A stretch of 64,000 nucleotides of DNA, taken from Mucilaginibacter mali. GTDB lineage: Bacteria > Bacteroidota > Bacteroidia > Sphingobacteriales > Sphingobacteriaceae. The notes beneath the pieces are model-generated. The model had not been told where the DNA came from and did no database searches. It saw nothing but the letters and a program-made list of their open reading frames with translations. The DNA lies in contig NZ_CP054139.1 in the NCBI RefSeq assembly GCF_013283875.1, forward strand, positions 3,844,001 through 3,908,000, given 5' to 3'. This document shows, piece by piece, positions 16,300 through 25,396 of this stretch; position 1 is the first letter of the stretch, and each line of letters opens with the position of its first letter. The position numbers were made by a program, and so were the translations under genes.

Positions 16300-18786
16300 T
16301 TAATACGGATCCACATCCGGCTGTATAATACTGCCCTTGCTTAGCTTGGTGGTATTAAATTGCAGTATCACATCCTTAATTGTAGCTTTTACTTTTGGCA
16401 GCGATATGCCATCCTTTTCAAACTTCATCATGATGGATTTGATAAAGTAATTGCGGATACGGCCCACCAGCGGATATTCGGGGCCGATCACCCTATCGTC
16501 AAAATGCTTACGCAGCTCTTTGGCCAAATATTCGGCCTGGTGGTACAGCACTTCGGGGTCTTTATGCTTAATATCTAACTGGATCAGGCGGTAAAACGGC
16601 GGATATTTGAAACTCTTCCGTTCGGTCATTTCGGTATTATACAGGTCAACGTAATCGTTCTCTATCACCTGCTTAATTACCCGGTGACCGGGATCATATG
16701 TTTGGATCACCACCTTACCCTGCTTACCCCGGCGACCTGCACGACCACTCACTTGCGAGAGCATCTGGAATGCCCGCTCATTAGCGCGGAAGTCGGGGTA
16801 TTTCAACAGGCTATCGGCGCTGATAATGCCGATGACGGTTACCCCTGCAAAATCCAGGCCCTTGGCCACCATTTGGGTGCCGGCCAAAATATCTATGCGG
16901 TGTTCGTCCAAATCGTTCAGGATATTTTGGAACGCGTTTTTAGAGCGGGTGGTATCCAGATCCATGCGGGCTATACGGGCTTCAGGCAGCAGCAACTTCA
17001 GTTCATCCTCCACCTTTTCGGTACCGAAACCTTTATATTCCAACTGTGTCGATCCGCAGGCGGGGCATACCGATGGCGATTCTTCCTTGTAGCCGCAGTA
17101 GTGGCAATGCAGCTTGCCGCTGCTTTTATGATAGGTAAGGCTTACATCGCAATTAATGCACTTGGGGGTGTAAGCGCAAACCTTACAAATGATGATGGGC
17201 GCGTAACCCCGGCGGTTTTGAAACAGGATCACCTGCTCCTTATTGGCCAGTGCCGTGGTAATATCATTCATCAGCACACTGGTAAAGTGCGACTGGATGG
17301 TTTTCTTCTTGGTTTCTTCAGCAATGCTTACCACTTCGGTCGTTGGCATTTCTACCCCACCGAAGCGTTCGGTCAGTTCCACAAAGCCGTACTTACCATT
17401 ATGGGCGTTATAGTACGATTCCATCGACGGCGTAGCCGAACCCAGCAGCACCTTAGCCTTATACATATTGCCCAGGTAAATGGCCGCGTCGCGGGCGTTG
17501 TAGCGGGGAGCGGGGTCAAATTGTTTGTACGATGTTTCGTGCTCTTCGTCCACTACGATCAACCCCAAATTACTGAACGGCAAAAACACCGAAGAGCGCG
17601 CGCCCAGCACTACACGGTATTGCCCGCTCAGTACCTTTTGCCAAACTTCAACCCGTTCGTTATCATTAAAGCGCGAATGGTATACGCCAATGGCATTACC
17701 GAAGTATTTGCGCAGGCGTTCCACAATATGGGTAGTGAGAGCAATTTCGGGCAACAGGTAAAGCACCTGGCGGCCACTGTTTACCATCTCTTCAATCAAC
17801 CTGATAAAAAGCTGGGTTTTGCCCGATGAGGTTACACCGTGCAGCAATACTACATCCTTCCCTTCAAACTCCTGCCTGATCTCGCCTAAAGCCACCAACT
17901 GTGCCTCGCTCAATTCAAAATTGGCTTCCAATTCATCATCACCGCTTTGCAGGCGGCTTACGTTTTTTTCTTCAGCAAAGAAAACTTCCTTTTCTATTAA
18001 TGATTTGATGATGGCCGATCCGGCACCGCTGGCCTCTGTCAGCTCGTTTTTAGAAACCGCCTTTTGCTTGCGGGATAGCTGGATATAAGCCAGCACGGCG
18101 TCGGCTTGTTTAGGGGCACGCTTTTCAAGGATGCTGAATAACTCCTTAAGCTGATCGGGATCGCGGTAAACCGGATTGAGTGTGATAAAGGTGCGCATAC
18201 GCGGCTTGTAGCGGTCGCTCACTTCTTCAGATATCAGGATGATATTCTTCTCGAACATCAGCTTTAATATCGGCATTACTGTTTTTTGGCCCAGCAGCTT
18301 GGCAATGTCGCTAACGGTCAACTCAGGTTGGATTTCCAGCGCATCAACGATCAGGTATTCGCGATCATTAAGCGTATTGCGGTCTATCTCGTACTCTTTG
18401 TTAAGCTCTATTTTGGTTTCGCTGGCCAGTTTCAAGGCTGATGGCAGGGCGGCGTTCATTACTTCGCCGGTATTGCACAGGTAGTAATCGGCCAGCCAGG
18501 CCCAAAACTGTAGCTGTTGAAGGCTTACAATAGGTGCGGCGTCCAGTATATCCATAATATACTTAGCCTCGTACTTTTCGGGCGCCTGCTCGCTAATGCG
18601 GGCGATGATGGCCGTATACATTTTGCTTTTGCCAAACTGCACCACCACGCGTTTACCCACGGCCACCTCATCGTTCATTTCGAACGGAACCCGGTAAGTA
18701 TAATTAATAGCAATAGCCAGGGGCAATATCACTTCAACAAAAAGCGTTTTTCTGTCGGTATGTTGTCCCTCGGCAAATTCTAACAT
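16300..18786 (-). CDS. priA: Primosomal protein N' (PriA helicase)
   Basis: 828 aa, cytosolic. It has an N-terminal 3'-DNA-end-binding domain. The SF2 helicase core carries Walker A in LLHGVTSSGKTQLF and Walker B in VVDEEHETSYKQ, with GSATPSMES and QNRRGYAP further on. A zinc-binding insert has eight cysteines (CKVCAYTPKCINC and HCHYCGYKEESPSVCPAC). The C-terminal domain has QVSGRAGRRGKQG. PriA restarts collapsed replication forks by loading DnaB. The gene is followed closely by the DUF423 gene on the same strand, upstream in transcription. Confidence 0.96.
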   Translation of the reverse strand: MLEFAEGQHTDRKTLFVEVILPLAIAINYTYRVPFEMNDEVAVGKRVVVQFGKSKMYTAIIARISEQAPEKYEAKYIMDILDAAPIVSLQQLQFWAWLADYYLCNTGEVMNAALPSALKLASETKIELNKEYEIDRNTLNDREYLIVDALEIQPELTVSDIAKLLGQKTVMPILKLMFEKNIILISEEVSDRYKPRMRTFITLNPVYRDPDQLKELFSILEKRAPKQADAVLAYIQLSRKQKAVSKNELTEASGAGSAIIKSLIEKEVFFAEEKNVSRLQSGDDELEANFELSEAQLVALGEIRQEFEGKDVVLLHGVTSSGKTQLFIRLIEEMVNSGRQVLYLLPEIALTTHIVERLRKYFGNAIGVYHSRFNDNERVEVWQKVLSGQYRVVLGARSSVFLPFSNLGLIVVDEEHETSYKQFDPAPRYNARDAAIYLGNMYKAKVLLGSATPSMESYYNAHNGKYGFVELTERFGGVEMPTTEVVSIAEETKKKTIQSHFTSVLMNDITTALANKEQVILFQNRRGYAPIIICKVCAYTPKCINCDVSLTYHKSSGKLHCHYCGYKEESPSVCPACGSTQLEYKGFGTEKVEDELKLLLPEARIARMDLDTTRSKNAFQNILNDLDEHRIDILAGTQMVAKGLDFAGVTVIGIISADSLLKYPDFRANERAFQMLSQVSGRAGRRGKQGKVVIQTYDPGHRVIKQVIENDYVDLYNTEMTERKSFKYPPFYRLIQLDIKHKDPEVLYHQAEYLAKELRKHFDDRVIGPEYPLVGRIRNYFIKSIMMKFEKDGISLPKVKATIKDVILQFNTTKLSKGSIIQPDVDPY

Positions 18787-18800
18787 AAGCTTGCGCGTTT

Positions 18801-19187
18801 TTATTTGTTACGGAAGGCAGCTAAGGCCAATGTTACCCAGCCGGCAATAAACAGGAAGCCACCAAGCGGTGTTACCGGGCCAAGCGCCGTAAGCCATGGC
18901 CAGCCCAAAGCATCGCGGCAGGATAGCAGGTAAAGCGAGCCCGAAAAAAATACAATGCCCAGCGAAAACAGATAGTAGCTGGCCATGATCATGCCGTTTT
19001 TAAAACGGGCAAAGGTTGACAGGAACAGCAGGGCGAAAACGTGGTAAAAATGATATTGCACAGCTGTATGCCAGGTTTCAAGGTGCGCAGGTGTAAGCAC
19101 AGCCTTTAAGCCATGCGCCCCGAATGCTCCCAAAACAACGGCCAGCATGCCAAAAAACGACGCGGTGATGATGATCTGTTTATTCAT
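18801..19187 (-). CDS. DUF423 (YgdD-like) membrane protein
   Basis: 128 aa with four hydrophobic segments and family motifs: AVVLGAFGAHGLK near the start, TWHTAVQYHFYHVFALLF, and a final LGPVTPLGGFLFIAGWVTLA. This inner-membrane family is widespread and uncharacterised. Its stop lies 15 bp before the priA start, so the two are probably co-transcribed. Confidence 0.92.
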   Translation of the reverse strand: MNKQIIITASFFGMLAVVLGAFGAHGLKAVLTPAHLETWHTAVQYHFYHVFALLFLSTFARFKNGMIMASYYLFSLGIVFFSGSLYLLSCRDALGWPWLTALGPVTPLGGFLFIAGWVTLALAAFRNK

Positions 19188-19252
19188 GTAGCAGGATAGA
19201 CCGCTAAGTTACCATTTGCAGGCATTAAATTAACGGATTTGACTAAAAATCC

Positions 19253-19260
19253 TACCTTTG
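19253..19260 (+). promoter_or_regulatory. -7 promoter box TACCTTTG
   Basis: Exact match to TAnnTTTG, 12 nt before the ATG at 19273. It argues against the TTG at 19258 as start, because that codon overlaps the box. No good -33 element at the usual spacing. Confidence 0.5.
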
Positions 19261-19272
19261 GATGATACAACC

Positions 19273-20865
19273 ATGAGGAAACTGATTATCACCACCCTTA
19301 TTTTATTGATCGCCACCGTGGCGATAACGGTTGTGTATTTTAAAAATCTGAACCCGCCCGCCGCGCATACTGCCAAAGTGATGCAAAACATCCCCAACAC
19401 CGCGGCGCTGATCTTCGATTTTGCTAACGATAACGGCTTCTACGATATTTTTGATAATAACAAGTTGCTGAACAGCCTGATAGGTGACAGCAAAATGAAG
19501 AATCTTTCGGTACTGCGCGATAAGTTATTGAATGACCCGCTGCTGAAAAACTTCTTTACCGAACAGCATATTTATATTTCCCTACACGGCGAGCAGCGGG
19601 ATAGCATCGATTTTTTGATCACCGTATCAGGCGGCGAGCAATTCAGCGCTACGCATTTAGACCAGTTGGCGAAGCAAAAAAAATCGGCCCTTATCGTAAG
19701 CGAAATTAACCTTGGCGGCAAGGAAGCTTATAACATCTACCTTAAAGACCTGAAGAAGCGCTTTTACCTGGTTAACCTGGGCAACCATATCTTATCCGGC
19801 AGTTTTTCTAAAGACCTGGCCACGCAAAGCGCGCAGTATAAACCCGGAAAGAATAGCCCGCCGTTTGTACTCGTTCCCGATCAGCAGAACAGCAATTCGC
19901 TGGCTAACCTGTACGTTAACTATGGGCAGTTGAACGCCGTGTTCGACCAGTTTTTTTTGATAAAGAACTACAACCTGCTAAAACCCCTGCGTAACCTGCC
20001 TGCCTTAGGCGCCTTAACGCTAAATTACAAAAGCGATGCGCTGATGTTTAACGGCTTCAGTACCATTACGCGTAACCAGCCACTGAGTTATCTCAATGCG
20101 TTTGTAAACCAGCAACCGGTTGAGGATAAATTGAAGGACATCTTCCCTTCCACAACCGCGGTTAGCAGCAGCTTTGCCCTGTCGGATACTAAAAAGTTTG
20201 TTGCCGATCTATCGCAATATCATGCTAAAGCCGGCTTAACCAACGAAAAGACCGAACTATTTAAAAAGGTTAAAAGTGAAACCGGCGTGCAACTGGATAA
20301 GGAGTTTGCCCCCCTGCTGGCCGGCGAATTTGCCATGCTGACCACCCGCTTTGATGAGAAGCTGGCTATCGTAGCTTTAAAAGACGGATCGGCCATGCGC
20401 CCGCTGATGGTAAATATCAGCACCATGAGTAATGATAATGTCGGTCAGTTTAAGTTTAATAAACTGCCGTTCTTTTTACTGGGCGATGCCTTCAGCATAT
20501 TAAACCATCCCTATTTTATGATCCTGGATAATAACCTTATCCTGGCCAATAGCGTAAAGGAACTGGATAGTTATAAGGACAGCTATCTTAACCACAAGTT
20601 CCTTTCGAAAACCAGTAGTTATACCGAGTTTGATAATTTGATGGCCGAACGTTGTAATGTGGCCTTCTTTCTACATTTCAGGAATATGTTCCCCATTTTA
20701 AAGCGCGACATGAAACCGGCCTTTGTAACATTGTTCAATACAGAAGACGGCGGCCCTAATAAATTTTATGCTTTATCGTGGCAATTCAGCGCATCCGACC
20801 TTAATTTTTACACAAATTTCTGCATCCGTCTTAACCATCCCGATAGTACATCAAGTAATAATTAA
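19273..20865 (+). CDS. Membrane-anchored protein of unknown function
   Basis: 530 aa from ATG 19273. A single N-terminal transmembrane helix (residues 5-22, IITTLILLIATVAITVVYF) is followed by a large soluble domain that should face the periplasm. Composition is mixed alpha/beta with repeated Leu-rich helices and motifs such as NIPNTAALIFDFANDNGFYD. It vaguely recalls DUF3352-type proteins, but I cannot assign it. Upstream is the divergent DUF423/priA unit. Downstream is the DUF5723 gene on the same strand, after 133 bp with its own AT-rich promoter region. Confidence 0.7.
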   Translation: MRKLIITTLILLIATVAITVVYFKNLNPPAAHTAKVMQNIPNTAALIFDFANDNGFYDIFDNNKLLNSLIGDSKMKNLSVLRDKLLNDPLLKNFFTEQHIYISLHGEQRDSIDFLITVSGGEQFSATHLDQLAKQKKSALIVSEINLGGKEAYNIYLKDLKKRFYLVNLGNHILSGSFSKDLATQSAQYKPGKNSPPFVLVPDQQNSNSLANLYVNYGQLNAVFDQFFLIKNYNLLKPLRNLPALGALTLNYKSDALMFNGFSTITRNQPLSYLNAFVNQQPVEDKLKDIFPSTTAVSSSFALSDTKKFVADLSQYHAKAGLTNEKTELFKKVKSETGVQLDKEFAPLLAGEFAMLTTRFDEKLAIVALKDGSAMRPLMVNISTMSNDNVGQFKFNKLPFFLLGDAFSILNHPYFMILDNNLILANSVKELDSYKDSYLNHKFLSKTSSYTEFDNLMAERCNVAFFLHFRNMFPILKRDMKPAFVTLFNTEDGGPNKFYALSWQFSASDLNFYTNFCIRLNHPDSTSSNN

Positions 20866-20998
20866 ATTAAAAAAAAAGGCAACTATTGGTGCAATTATTG
20901 CGTTAAAAGTGTTAGAAATACATTTTTAATTATTTAACACGATATAACTTTAGTTTATATCTTTATTGCAAGCACTAACCAACTACTGATACTACGGA

Positions 20999-22429
20999 AT
21001 GAAGAAATTTCTAATTCTATTATTTTTCCTGGCGCTTCATTCCCGGTTATCAGCACAGCAATTTGCACAGTATAATACCGGTACGCTTTACGACTCGTTC
21101 GAGAACCCGTCGCAGAAAGCATTTATACCCGATAGCAGCCGTAAGATCGCTTTCAACCTCTTCTTCCCTAATTTTAACGTTGATGCTACACTTTCGGGCA
21201 ACGGGGAGAGATCGTTACAAAGCCGGGCTTTCTTAGGCCGCTATACCGAAGAGTTATCGCTAAGTGGTAAAAATTTCAATTATGTAAGGGGTAATACCAA
21301 CGCTTACCTTTTTATGCTGAAACTGTATACCAATTTAGAGGGAAACCAGGAAGTGGGCATTTTCGCGGGGACCAAGTCTGAAGCACGGGGTGCATTCTCC
21401 GACGCGTCGATAGCGGTACTGGCCGATAACACCACATTTGCAAGTAATAGCTATACCGATCTTTTTAATGATCGCTTTAATTACCAGATCTATCATCAAA
21501 TTGGTGCTACCTATCGTACCGACGTTGATGACCGCTTATCTATTGGTGTTAAGCTAAGCGCTTTGATGGGTATCGTGTATAATAAGATTAATATCGACCG
21601 CTCGGTGGTTAATTTCGACAGGCCGAATGATCAGGCATTTTTAAGTCTTGAGGGTGATTACTATGCCAGCTTTGAGCCGGGTAAATTTACCAAACACGAT
21701 CTATTACCCAGCTTCCGCAACCCTGGTGCCTCAATTAGTTTCGGCACATCGTACATTACAGATGATAAAACCCACGTGCAGTTTAACATTAAAGACCTGG
21801 GCTTTATCCATTGGAACAAGCAATCGCTGGTAGGGCATTTTAACAATACGGGGGTGATACAAGGCTTGTCAGAGCGCGGTGTCGAGGACAGCGTTACCAA
21901 CACTACCGCGGCATTGGTGCAAAGTAACGGGATAGAGCGTAGTTTTACTACACCAACCGATGCGCGAATGGAACTGAGCGCATCTAAGGCTTACTGGCTG
22001 TATGGTTCGGCCATAAAGTATACGCCCACGGTTATTCTTTCAAAACAATTATTCTATCCCGGTTTTACCGGCGCTATGGTAAACCATTTCCAGTACAATA
22101 ACTTTGTAGCTACGTTAACAGGCACTTACGATGATATGAAGTATTTAAGCCTGGGCGCGCAGTTTATGGTAAAATCGCCCAATGCCGAGTTTTTTATCGG
22201 CAGCGAACGGATCGGGCAAACCGTCGGCCTACTATCAATGGCACTTAACGACGACCCAAAACGAACCATTAACGCGGGACGTTATACCGGCAGCAATTTT
22301 TATATAGGCTTCTCTTTTAAATTCGGGCAGGTTATTGAACACCGGGAAAATGCCAGCTACATACCCATGGGCGATAACCGCGGCTTTATTAAACGTTTTA
22401 TACAACGCATAACCGGCAAAAGCGATTAG
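20999..22429 (+). CDS. DUF5723-type outer-membrane beta-barrel protein
   Basis: 476 aa with a signal peptide (cleaved after the SAQQ region, about residue 20). The first mature stretch, QYNTGTLYDSFENPSQKAFIPDSSRK, matches the start of DUF5723 proteins. The rest is amphipathic strands with a C-terminal region ending in FYIGFSFKFGQ, consistent with a barrel. No catalytic motif. It overlaps the stop of tsaB by 4 bp, tail to tail. Confidence 0.78.
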   Translation: MKKFLILLFFLALHSRLSAQQFAQYNTGTLYDSFENPSQKAFIPDSSRKIAFNLFFPNFNVDATLSGNGERSLQSRAFLGRYTEELSLSGKNFNYVRGNTNAYLFMLKLYTNLEGNQEVGIFAGTKSEARGAFSDASIAVLADNTTFASNSYTDLFNDRFNYQIYHQIGATYRTDVDDRLSIGVKLSALMGIVYNKINIDRSVVNFDRPNDQAFLSLEGDYYASFEPGKFTKHDLLPSFRNPGASISFGTSYITDDKTHVQFNIKDLGFIHWNKQSLVGHFNNTGVIQGLSERGVEDSVTNTTAALVQSNGIERSFTTPTDARMELSASKAYWLYGSAIKYTPTVILSKQLFYPGFTGAMVNHFQYNNFVATLTGTYDDMKYLSLGAQFMVKSPNAEFFIGSERIGQTVGLLSMALNDDPKRTINAGRYTGSNFYIGFSFKFGQVIEHRENASYIPMGDNRGFIKRFIQRITGKSD

Positions 22430-23109
22430 GCCTTTTTTACCCCGGCAATAAAATCCTTTAGATAATACGGCTCGAAATAAGCCACATCCTCAAACTCCCG
22501 GTTATTGAATTTGGTTAAGGCGATAGGAGCCATATCGGCAGCATCATTAATGTAATCATTAATAAAGCGGGCATTAGGATGGGTGATGGTATCGCGGCAC
22601 TTTTCGGCACCATCGCCAAAAAAGTAAACTACATAGTTATTCAGCCAACCAGCAAAGCTGTCCTGATCAATGATCAGCGCGGCCGTTGGCATTGCTTTAT
22701 CACCGGCGGCATCAAATATGGCGGTAAACACCTCCATGCGGCGCGCGTCGATCATGGGGCAAAACAAGGCGTTCTCCGGATAGTTCCCCTGTAGTTTGCG
22801 CACCATCCCGGCTGCCATGGCCTGTAAGGTTTCTATAGCTATTAAAGGTTTATCTAAAGCGTAGCATAAGCCTTTAGCGGTTGATACGCCGATACGCAAA
22901 CCCGTGTACGAACCCGGCCCGCAGCTTACCGCAACAGCATCCAGGTCTGTATAGGTTTTGCCTGCCGTGGCTAACACTTCGTCAATAAACAAGGTGATCA
23001 CCTCGGCGTGGATATTGCGTTGGTTTAACAATTTGCCGGCCAGCAGTTGCCCGTTTTGCGTTAGGGCTACCGAGCAGGCGGTAGTAGCGGTTTCTATTTG
23101 TAAGATCAT
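22426..23109 (-). CDS. tsaB: tRNA threonylcarbamoyladenosine synthesis protein TsaB
   Basis: 227 aa, cytosolic. It has an ASKHA fold with an early ILQIETATTACSVAL motif and VSCGPGSYTGLRIGVSTAKGL. TsaB is an inactive paralogue that scaffolds TsaD and TsaE in making t6A37 on tRNAs reading ANN codons. Length fits the family. It stands alone, downstream of a short inverted repeat. Confidence 0.95.
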   Translation of the reverse strand: MILQIETATTACSVALTQNGQLLAGKLLNQRNIHAEVITLFIDEVLATAGKTYTDLDAVAVSCGPGSYTGLRIGVSTAKGLCYALDKPLIAIETLQAMAAGMVRKLQGNYPENALFCPMIDARRMEVFTAIFDAAGDKAMPTAALIIDQDSFAGWLNNYVVYFFGDGAEKCRDTITHPNARFINDYINDAADMAPIALTKFNNREFEDVAYFEPYYLKDFIAGVKKA

Positions 23110-23111
23110 TT

Positions 23112-23211
23112 TAAGTTAAAAGTCAAAATTAAAAAGTTACAAGCGTCGGCCTAAAGTCGTGGGTTAAATATTCCTGACATTTTTTGACTTATACTTTTAA
23201 CTTTTTGCTTA
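23112..23211. repeat. Family F palindromic repeat (AGTTAAAAGTCAAAA type)
   Basis: Left part AAGTTAAAAGTCAAAATTAA and right part TGACTTATACTTTTAACTTT are roughly complementary, with a short central spacer. It fills the gap between yidD and tsaB. Confidence 0.6.
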
Positions 23212-23457
23212 TCACGGTACCGGGTCGTGCCCATGCCCGCCCCAGGGATGGCAGCGGCCAATGCGCTTCAAAGTTAACCATCCGCCCTTAAATGCGCCAT
23301 GTTTTTTTATAGCTTCTACTCCATATTGCGAGCAGGTGGGTGTATAACGGCACGCGGCGCCCGTTAACGGAGAAATAAAATACTGGTATATTTTTATCAG
23401 CAGCAGGAATATGCCGCCAATAATGGCTTTAAATATATTCCACACCCACCTCATCAT
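23212..23457 (-). CDS. yidD: Membrane protein insertion efficiency factor YidD
   Basis: 81 aa from the ATG at 23457, chosen because ATGATG there overlaps the rnpA stop codon (ATGA arrangement). A longer reading adds six residues. It has a membrane-associated helix (IIGGIFLLLIKIYQYFISPL) and the family signature CRYTPTCSQYGVEAIKKHG with CHPWGGHGHDP. YidD assists YidC-dependent insertion. The order rpmH-rnpA-yidD is the classical cluster. Confidence 0.93.
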   Translation of the reverse strand: MMRWVWNIFKAIIGGIFLLLIKIYQYFISPLTGAACRYTPTCSQYGVEAIKKHGAFKGGWLTLKRIGRCHPWGGHGHDPVP

Positions 23458-23837
23458 TTGGCAATTTGCTGGCAAAGCTGAACAAATAGTTTCAGCATCT
23501 TCTTCTCAATAAAATCGTACGCGGCAATTTCGGTACCTACGTAAACCAGCGATAAGGCGATGTGCTTATCGTTCTCCATCAAAAAATCGTACAGAAATTG
23601 TTGCTTGTGCAGGCGGTAAGCTTCGCGGGTGCGGCGTTTCAACAGGTTACGGTCAACCGCGTGCTTATAGCGTTTTTTAGGCACGGCGAAAACCACCTGT
23701 GCGGGTACCTTGCCAGCGGGGACAGGCATCCACGAAACCTTGTAGGGATAACATAAAAAAGAAGAACCGTTATGAAAAAGGCCATCAATAAGCCTTTTAT
23801 TACATAACCGTTCTTCTTTTGTAAAAGTGTACTTCAT
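23454..23837 (-). CDS. rnpA: Ribonuclease P protein component
   Basis: 127 aa from the start at 23837 (MKYTFTKEERLCNKRLID), or 137 aa from an in-frame ATG at 23867; the former matches the usual N-terminus better. The RNR-like motif is present in HAVDRNLLKRRTREAYRLH. It binds the P RNA and precursor tRNA leader for 5' maturation. It lies 70 bp after rpmH and overlaps yidD by 4 bp. Confidence 0.93.
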   Translation of the reverse strand: MKYTFTKEERLCNKRLIDGLFHNGSSFLCYPYKVSWMPVPAGKVPAQVVFAVPKKRYKHAVDRNLLKRRTREAYRLHKQQFLYDFLMENDKHIALSLVYVGTEIAAYDFIEKKMLKLFVQLCQQIAK

Positions 23838-23906
23838 TGCCAATTGACCGGAGATATGATTGCGCATAACCGGTCATCACTCCATTACCGGAGCAAGCAA
23901 TCCGTA

Positions 23907-24065
23907 TTATGCTTTATGACGGCGCTCGTCAGATACTGTTAATCTTTTTCTGCCTTTAGCTCTTCTTGAAGCTAAAACTCGCCTGCCGTTAGCAGATGCC
24001 ATACGCTCACGGAAACCGTGTTTATTTCTTCTTTTACGCTGAGAGGGCTGAAACGTTCTTTTCAT
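23907..24065 (-). CDS. rpmH: 50S ribosomal protein L34
   Basis: 52 aa: MKRTFQPSQRKRRNKHGFRE continuing with RMASANGRRVLASRRAKGRK and ending LTVSDERRHKA. This is an unmistakable L34. It is a structural protein of the large subunit. It is transcribed from the promoter at 24106-24137 and is the first gene of the rpmH-rnpA-yidD unit. No dnaA gene is adjacent. Confidence 0.98.
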   Translation of the reverse strand: MKRTFQPSQRKRRNKHGFRERMASANGRRVLASRRAKGRKRLTVSDERRHKA

Positions 24066-24105
24066 GACTATATATTGCTATTCGTTCCTTTTTAAAACAG
24101 GAGTG

Positions 24106-24137
24106 CAAATGTAGCGTAATTATTTTAAACTTTCAAA
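24106..24137 (-). promoter_or_regulatory. Promoter of rpmH (TTTG N20 TACATTTG)
   Basis: On the minus strand TTTG (24137-24134) and TACATTTG (24113-24106) are separated by 20 nt. This is close to the Bacteroidota -33/-7 consensus with 19-20 nt spacing. The expected start site near 24100 leaves about 35 nt of leader before rpmH. Confidence 0.7.
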
Positions 24138-24175
24138 CGAATTTTAAAATATATCAACACACTAACGGATTGTTA

Positions 24176-24418
24176 TTAACACTGTATAGTTCCGGAGAGT
24201 ATAACTATTATAAACAACACTATAAACAAGCCGATACAAATGGCAGACCCCCATAATACAATACGAGCGAAATTGTTATGGATCATTTCCAAAACGGCAC
24301 CGGTAATGATACCAATAAGCGGAAGAATGCATGCCAGGATACCATAACTTAACCAGGCTGCACCCGCACAAACCACAGACATAATTACTCCAAAAAATAA
24401 AGCATACCAAAAACGCAT
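24176..24418 (-). CDS. Small membrane protein, ars-flanking paralogue 1
   Basis: 80 aa, very hydrophobic, with three or four predicted membrane segments and few charges. It ends in VILSGTIQC. It resembles the 82-aa protein at 26529: both have two N-terminal hydrophobic segments, a short polar turn (MIHNNFARI versus SIDRNITW), a WG motif, and the same C-terminal end (GTIQC/GNIQC). It is divergent from arsR, with the ArsR operator between them and a -7 box TATATTTG at 24431-24424, 5 nt before its start. Family unknown; a role in the arsenic response is inferred from position only. Confidence 0.72.
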   Translation of the reverse strand: MRFWYALFFGVIMSVVCAGAAWLSYGILACILPLIGIITGAVLEMIHNNFARIVLWGSAICIGLFIVLFIIVILSGTIQC

Positions 24419-24454
24419 AGCTTCAAATATATTATTTTTTGGAATTTAAATATT

Positions 24455-24472
24455 AATCGTAATATTGCGATT
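24455..24472. promoter_or_regulatory. ArsR operator 1 (between arsR and the small membrane protein gene)
   Basis: AATCGTAATATTGCGATT is a near-perfect palindrome with one mismatched pair. The same 16-bp core (ATCGTAATATTGCGAT) recurs at 24825-24840 before the next gene of the operon. Identity of the two copies supports repressor binding rather than chance. Confidence 0.75.
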
Positions 24473-24477
24473 GAATT

Positions 24478-24807
24478 ATGGGCACCACCAAAACAGAAAT
24501 ATTCACCGCCGGGCAAAACCGGCTGGCTATTATGCTAAAGGCGTTGGCGCATCCCGCGCGGGTAGCCATCCTGCAGCATATCATAAAAGCTGATGCCTGT
24601 ATCTGTGGCGATCTGGTTGATGAACTGGGATTAGCACAAGCCACCATATCGCAGCATCTGAAAGAATTAAAAACCGCCGGATTGATACAGGGTACGATTG
24701 AAGGCGTAAGCGTATGTTATTGCATTGAACCTAACGCCTGGAAATTGTTGCAAAGCGAATTGACAGCATTTTTAGGCTCATATACACCAACAGGTAATTG
24801 TTGTTAA
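24478..24807 (+). CDS. arsR: ArsR-family arsenite-responsive repressor
   Basis: 109 aa winged-helix protein: LKALAHPARVAILQHI, then DACICGDLVDELG, which matches the metal-site helix of ArsR proteins (two Cys spaced CxC), LAQATISQHLKELKTAGLIQ and a wing. CYC in the C-terminal region and a final CC may add thiols for As(III). By family it releases DNA on binding arsenite or antimonite. It is the first gene of the arsR-DUF6428-arsC-aquaporin unit, with its own operator. Confidence 0.92.
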   Translation: MGTTKTEIFTAGQNRLAIMLKALAHPARVAILQHIIKADACICGDLVDELGLAQATISQHLKELKTAGLIQGTIEGVSVCYCIEPNAWKLLQSELTAFLGSYTPTGNCC

Positions 24808-24824
24808 AAAATTTTTACAAACCC

Positions 24825-24840
24825 ATCGTAATATTGCGAT
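24825..24840 (+). promoter_or_regulatory. ArsR operator 2 (upstream of DUF6428 gene)
   Basis: ATCGTAATATTGCGAT repeats the operator 1 core exactly, 17 nt before the next ATG and after the arsR stop. It suggests separate repression of the downstream genes. Confidence 0.7.
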
Positions 24841-24856
24841 AAAAAAGCACAAGAAA

Positions 24857-25390
24857 ATGAAATGGAGTGATTTTAAAACAAGACTGGAGAAACACCCAGA
24901 ACTTGAATTGCAATTTCAATATGCCGAAAACAACCGGGTAAACGCGGCATATCATATCACCGAAATTAAACAGGCGCCAATTACCTCGGTTGATTGCGGC
25001 GGCGTGGTAAACCACTGGACGGAAGTGATCATTCAGCTTTGGGAGCCGGAAGGCCAGCAACAGGAACGTGCGATGAAAGTGCAAAAAGCGATATCAATTA
25101 TTGCCGTTGTAGAAAAAGCTCTGCCATTGGCGGATGACGCTATAGTAAAAATTGAGTTTGGTAATGCCGGCTTTGATACGCGTCAAATGCTGCCTAATCA
25201 AATTATTGTACAAAACGGCGAATTGCTTGTTGACCTGCGACCAGATACCGTGCAATGTAAAGCACAGGACAGGGGCGGCAGTTGCGGTCCGGCCGCGGAC
25301 GATTGCTGCGCCCCCGCCAAGCCTAAATTGCAAATGATAAATTTGGCACAGGCCGATGCTTGCTGTACGCCGGGTGGCGGGTGCTGCTGA
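24857..25390 (+). CDS. DUF6428 protein with a cysteine-rich tail
   Basis: 177 aa. The N-terminal about 130 residues match DUF6428, proteins often found beside arsC in Bacteroidota (KWSDFKTRLEKHPELELQF, CGGVVNHWTEVIIQLWEP). The C-terminal 45 residues carry eight cysteines in CxxxxxxxxC, CC, CC, CC pattern (ADDCCAP, DACCTPGGGCC). These could chelate As(III) or another thiophilic metal; this is inference. No signal peptide. A 34-nt hairpin lies between this gene and arsC. Confidence 0.82.
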   Translation: MKWSDFKTRLEKHPELELQFQYAENNRVNAAYHITEIKQAPITSVDCGGVVNHWTEVIIQLWEPEGQQQERAMKVQKAISIIAVVEKALPLADDAIVKIEFGNAGFDTRQMLPNQIIVQNGELLVDLRPDTVQCKAQDRGGSCGPAADDCCAPAKPKLQMINLAQADACCTPGGGCC

Positions 25391-25396
25391 TGGAGG

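Noticed and set aside
16684..17829. 381-aa ORF opposite priA
   Set aside because: It lies wholly within priA on the other strand, as do many long shadow ORFs in this fairly GC-balanced genome.
23838..23867. Ten-residue N-terminal extension of RnpA
   Set aside because: The family normally begins close to the FTKEERL motif; the extension has no similarity, so the start at 23837 was preferred.
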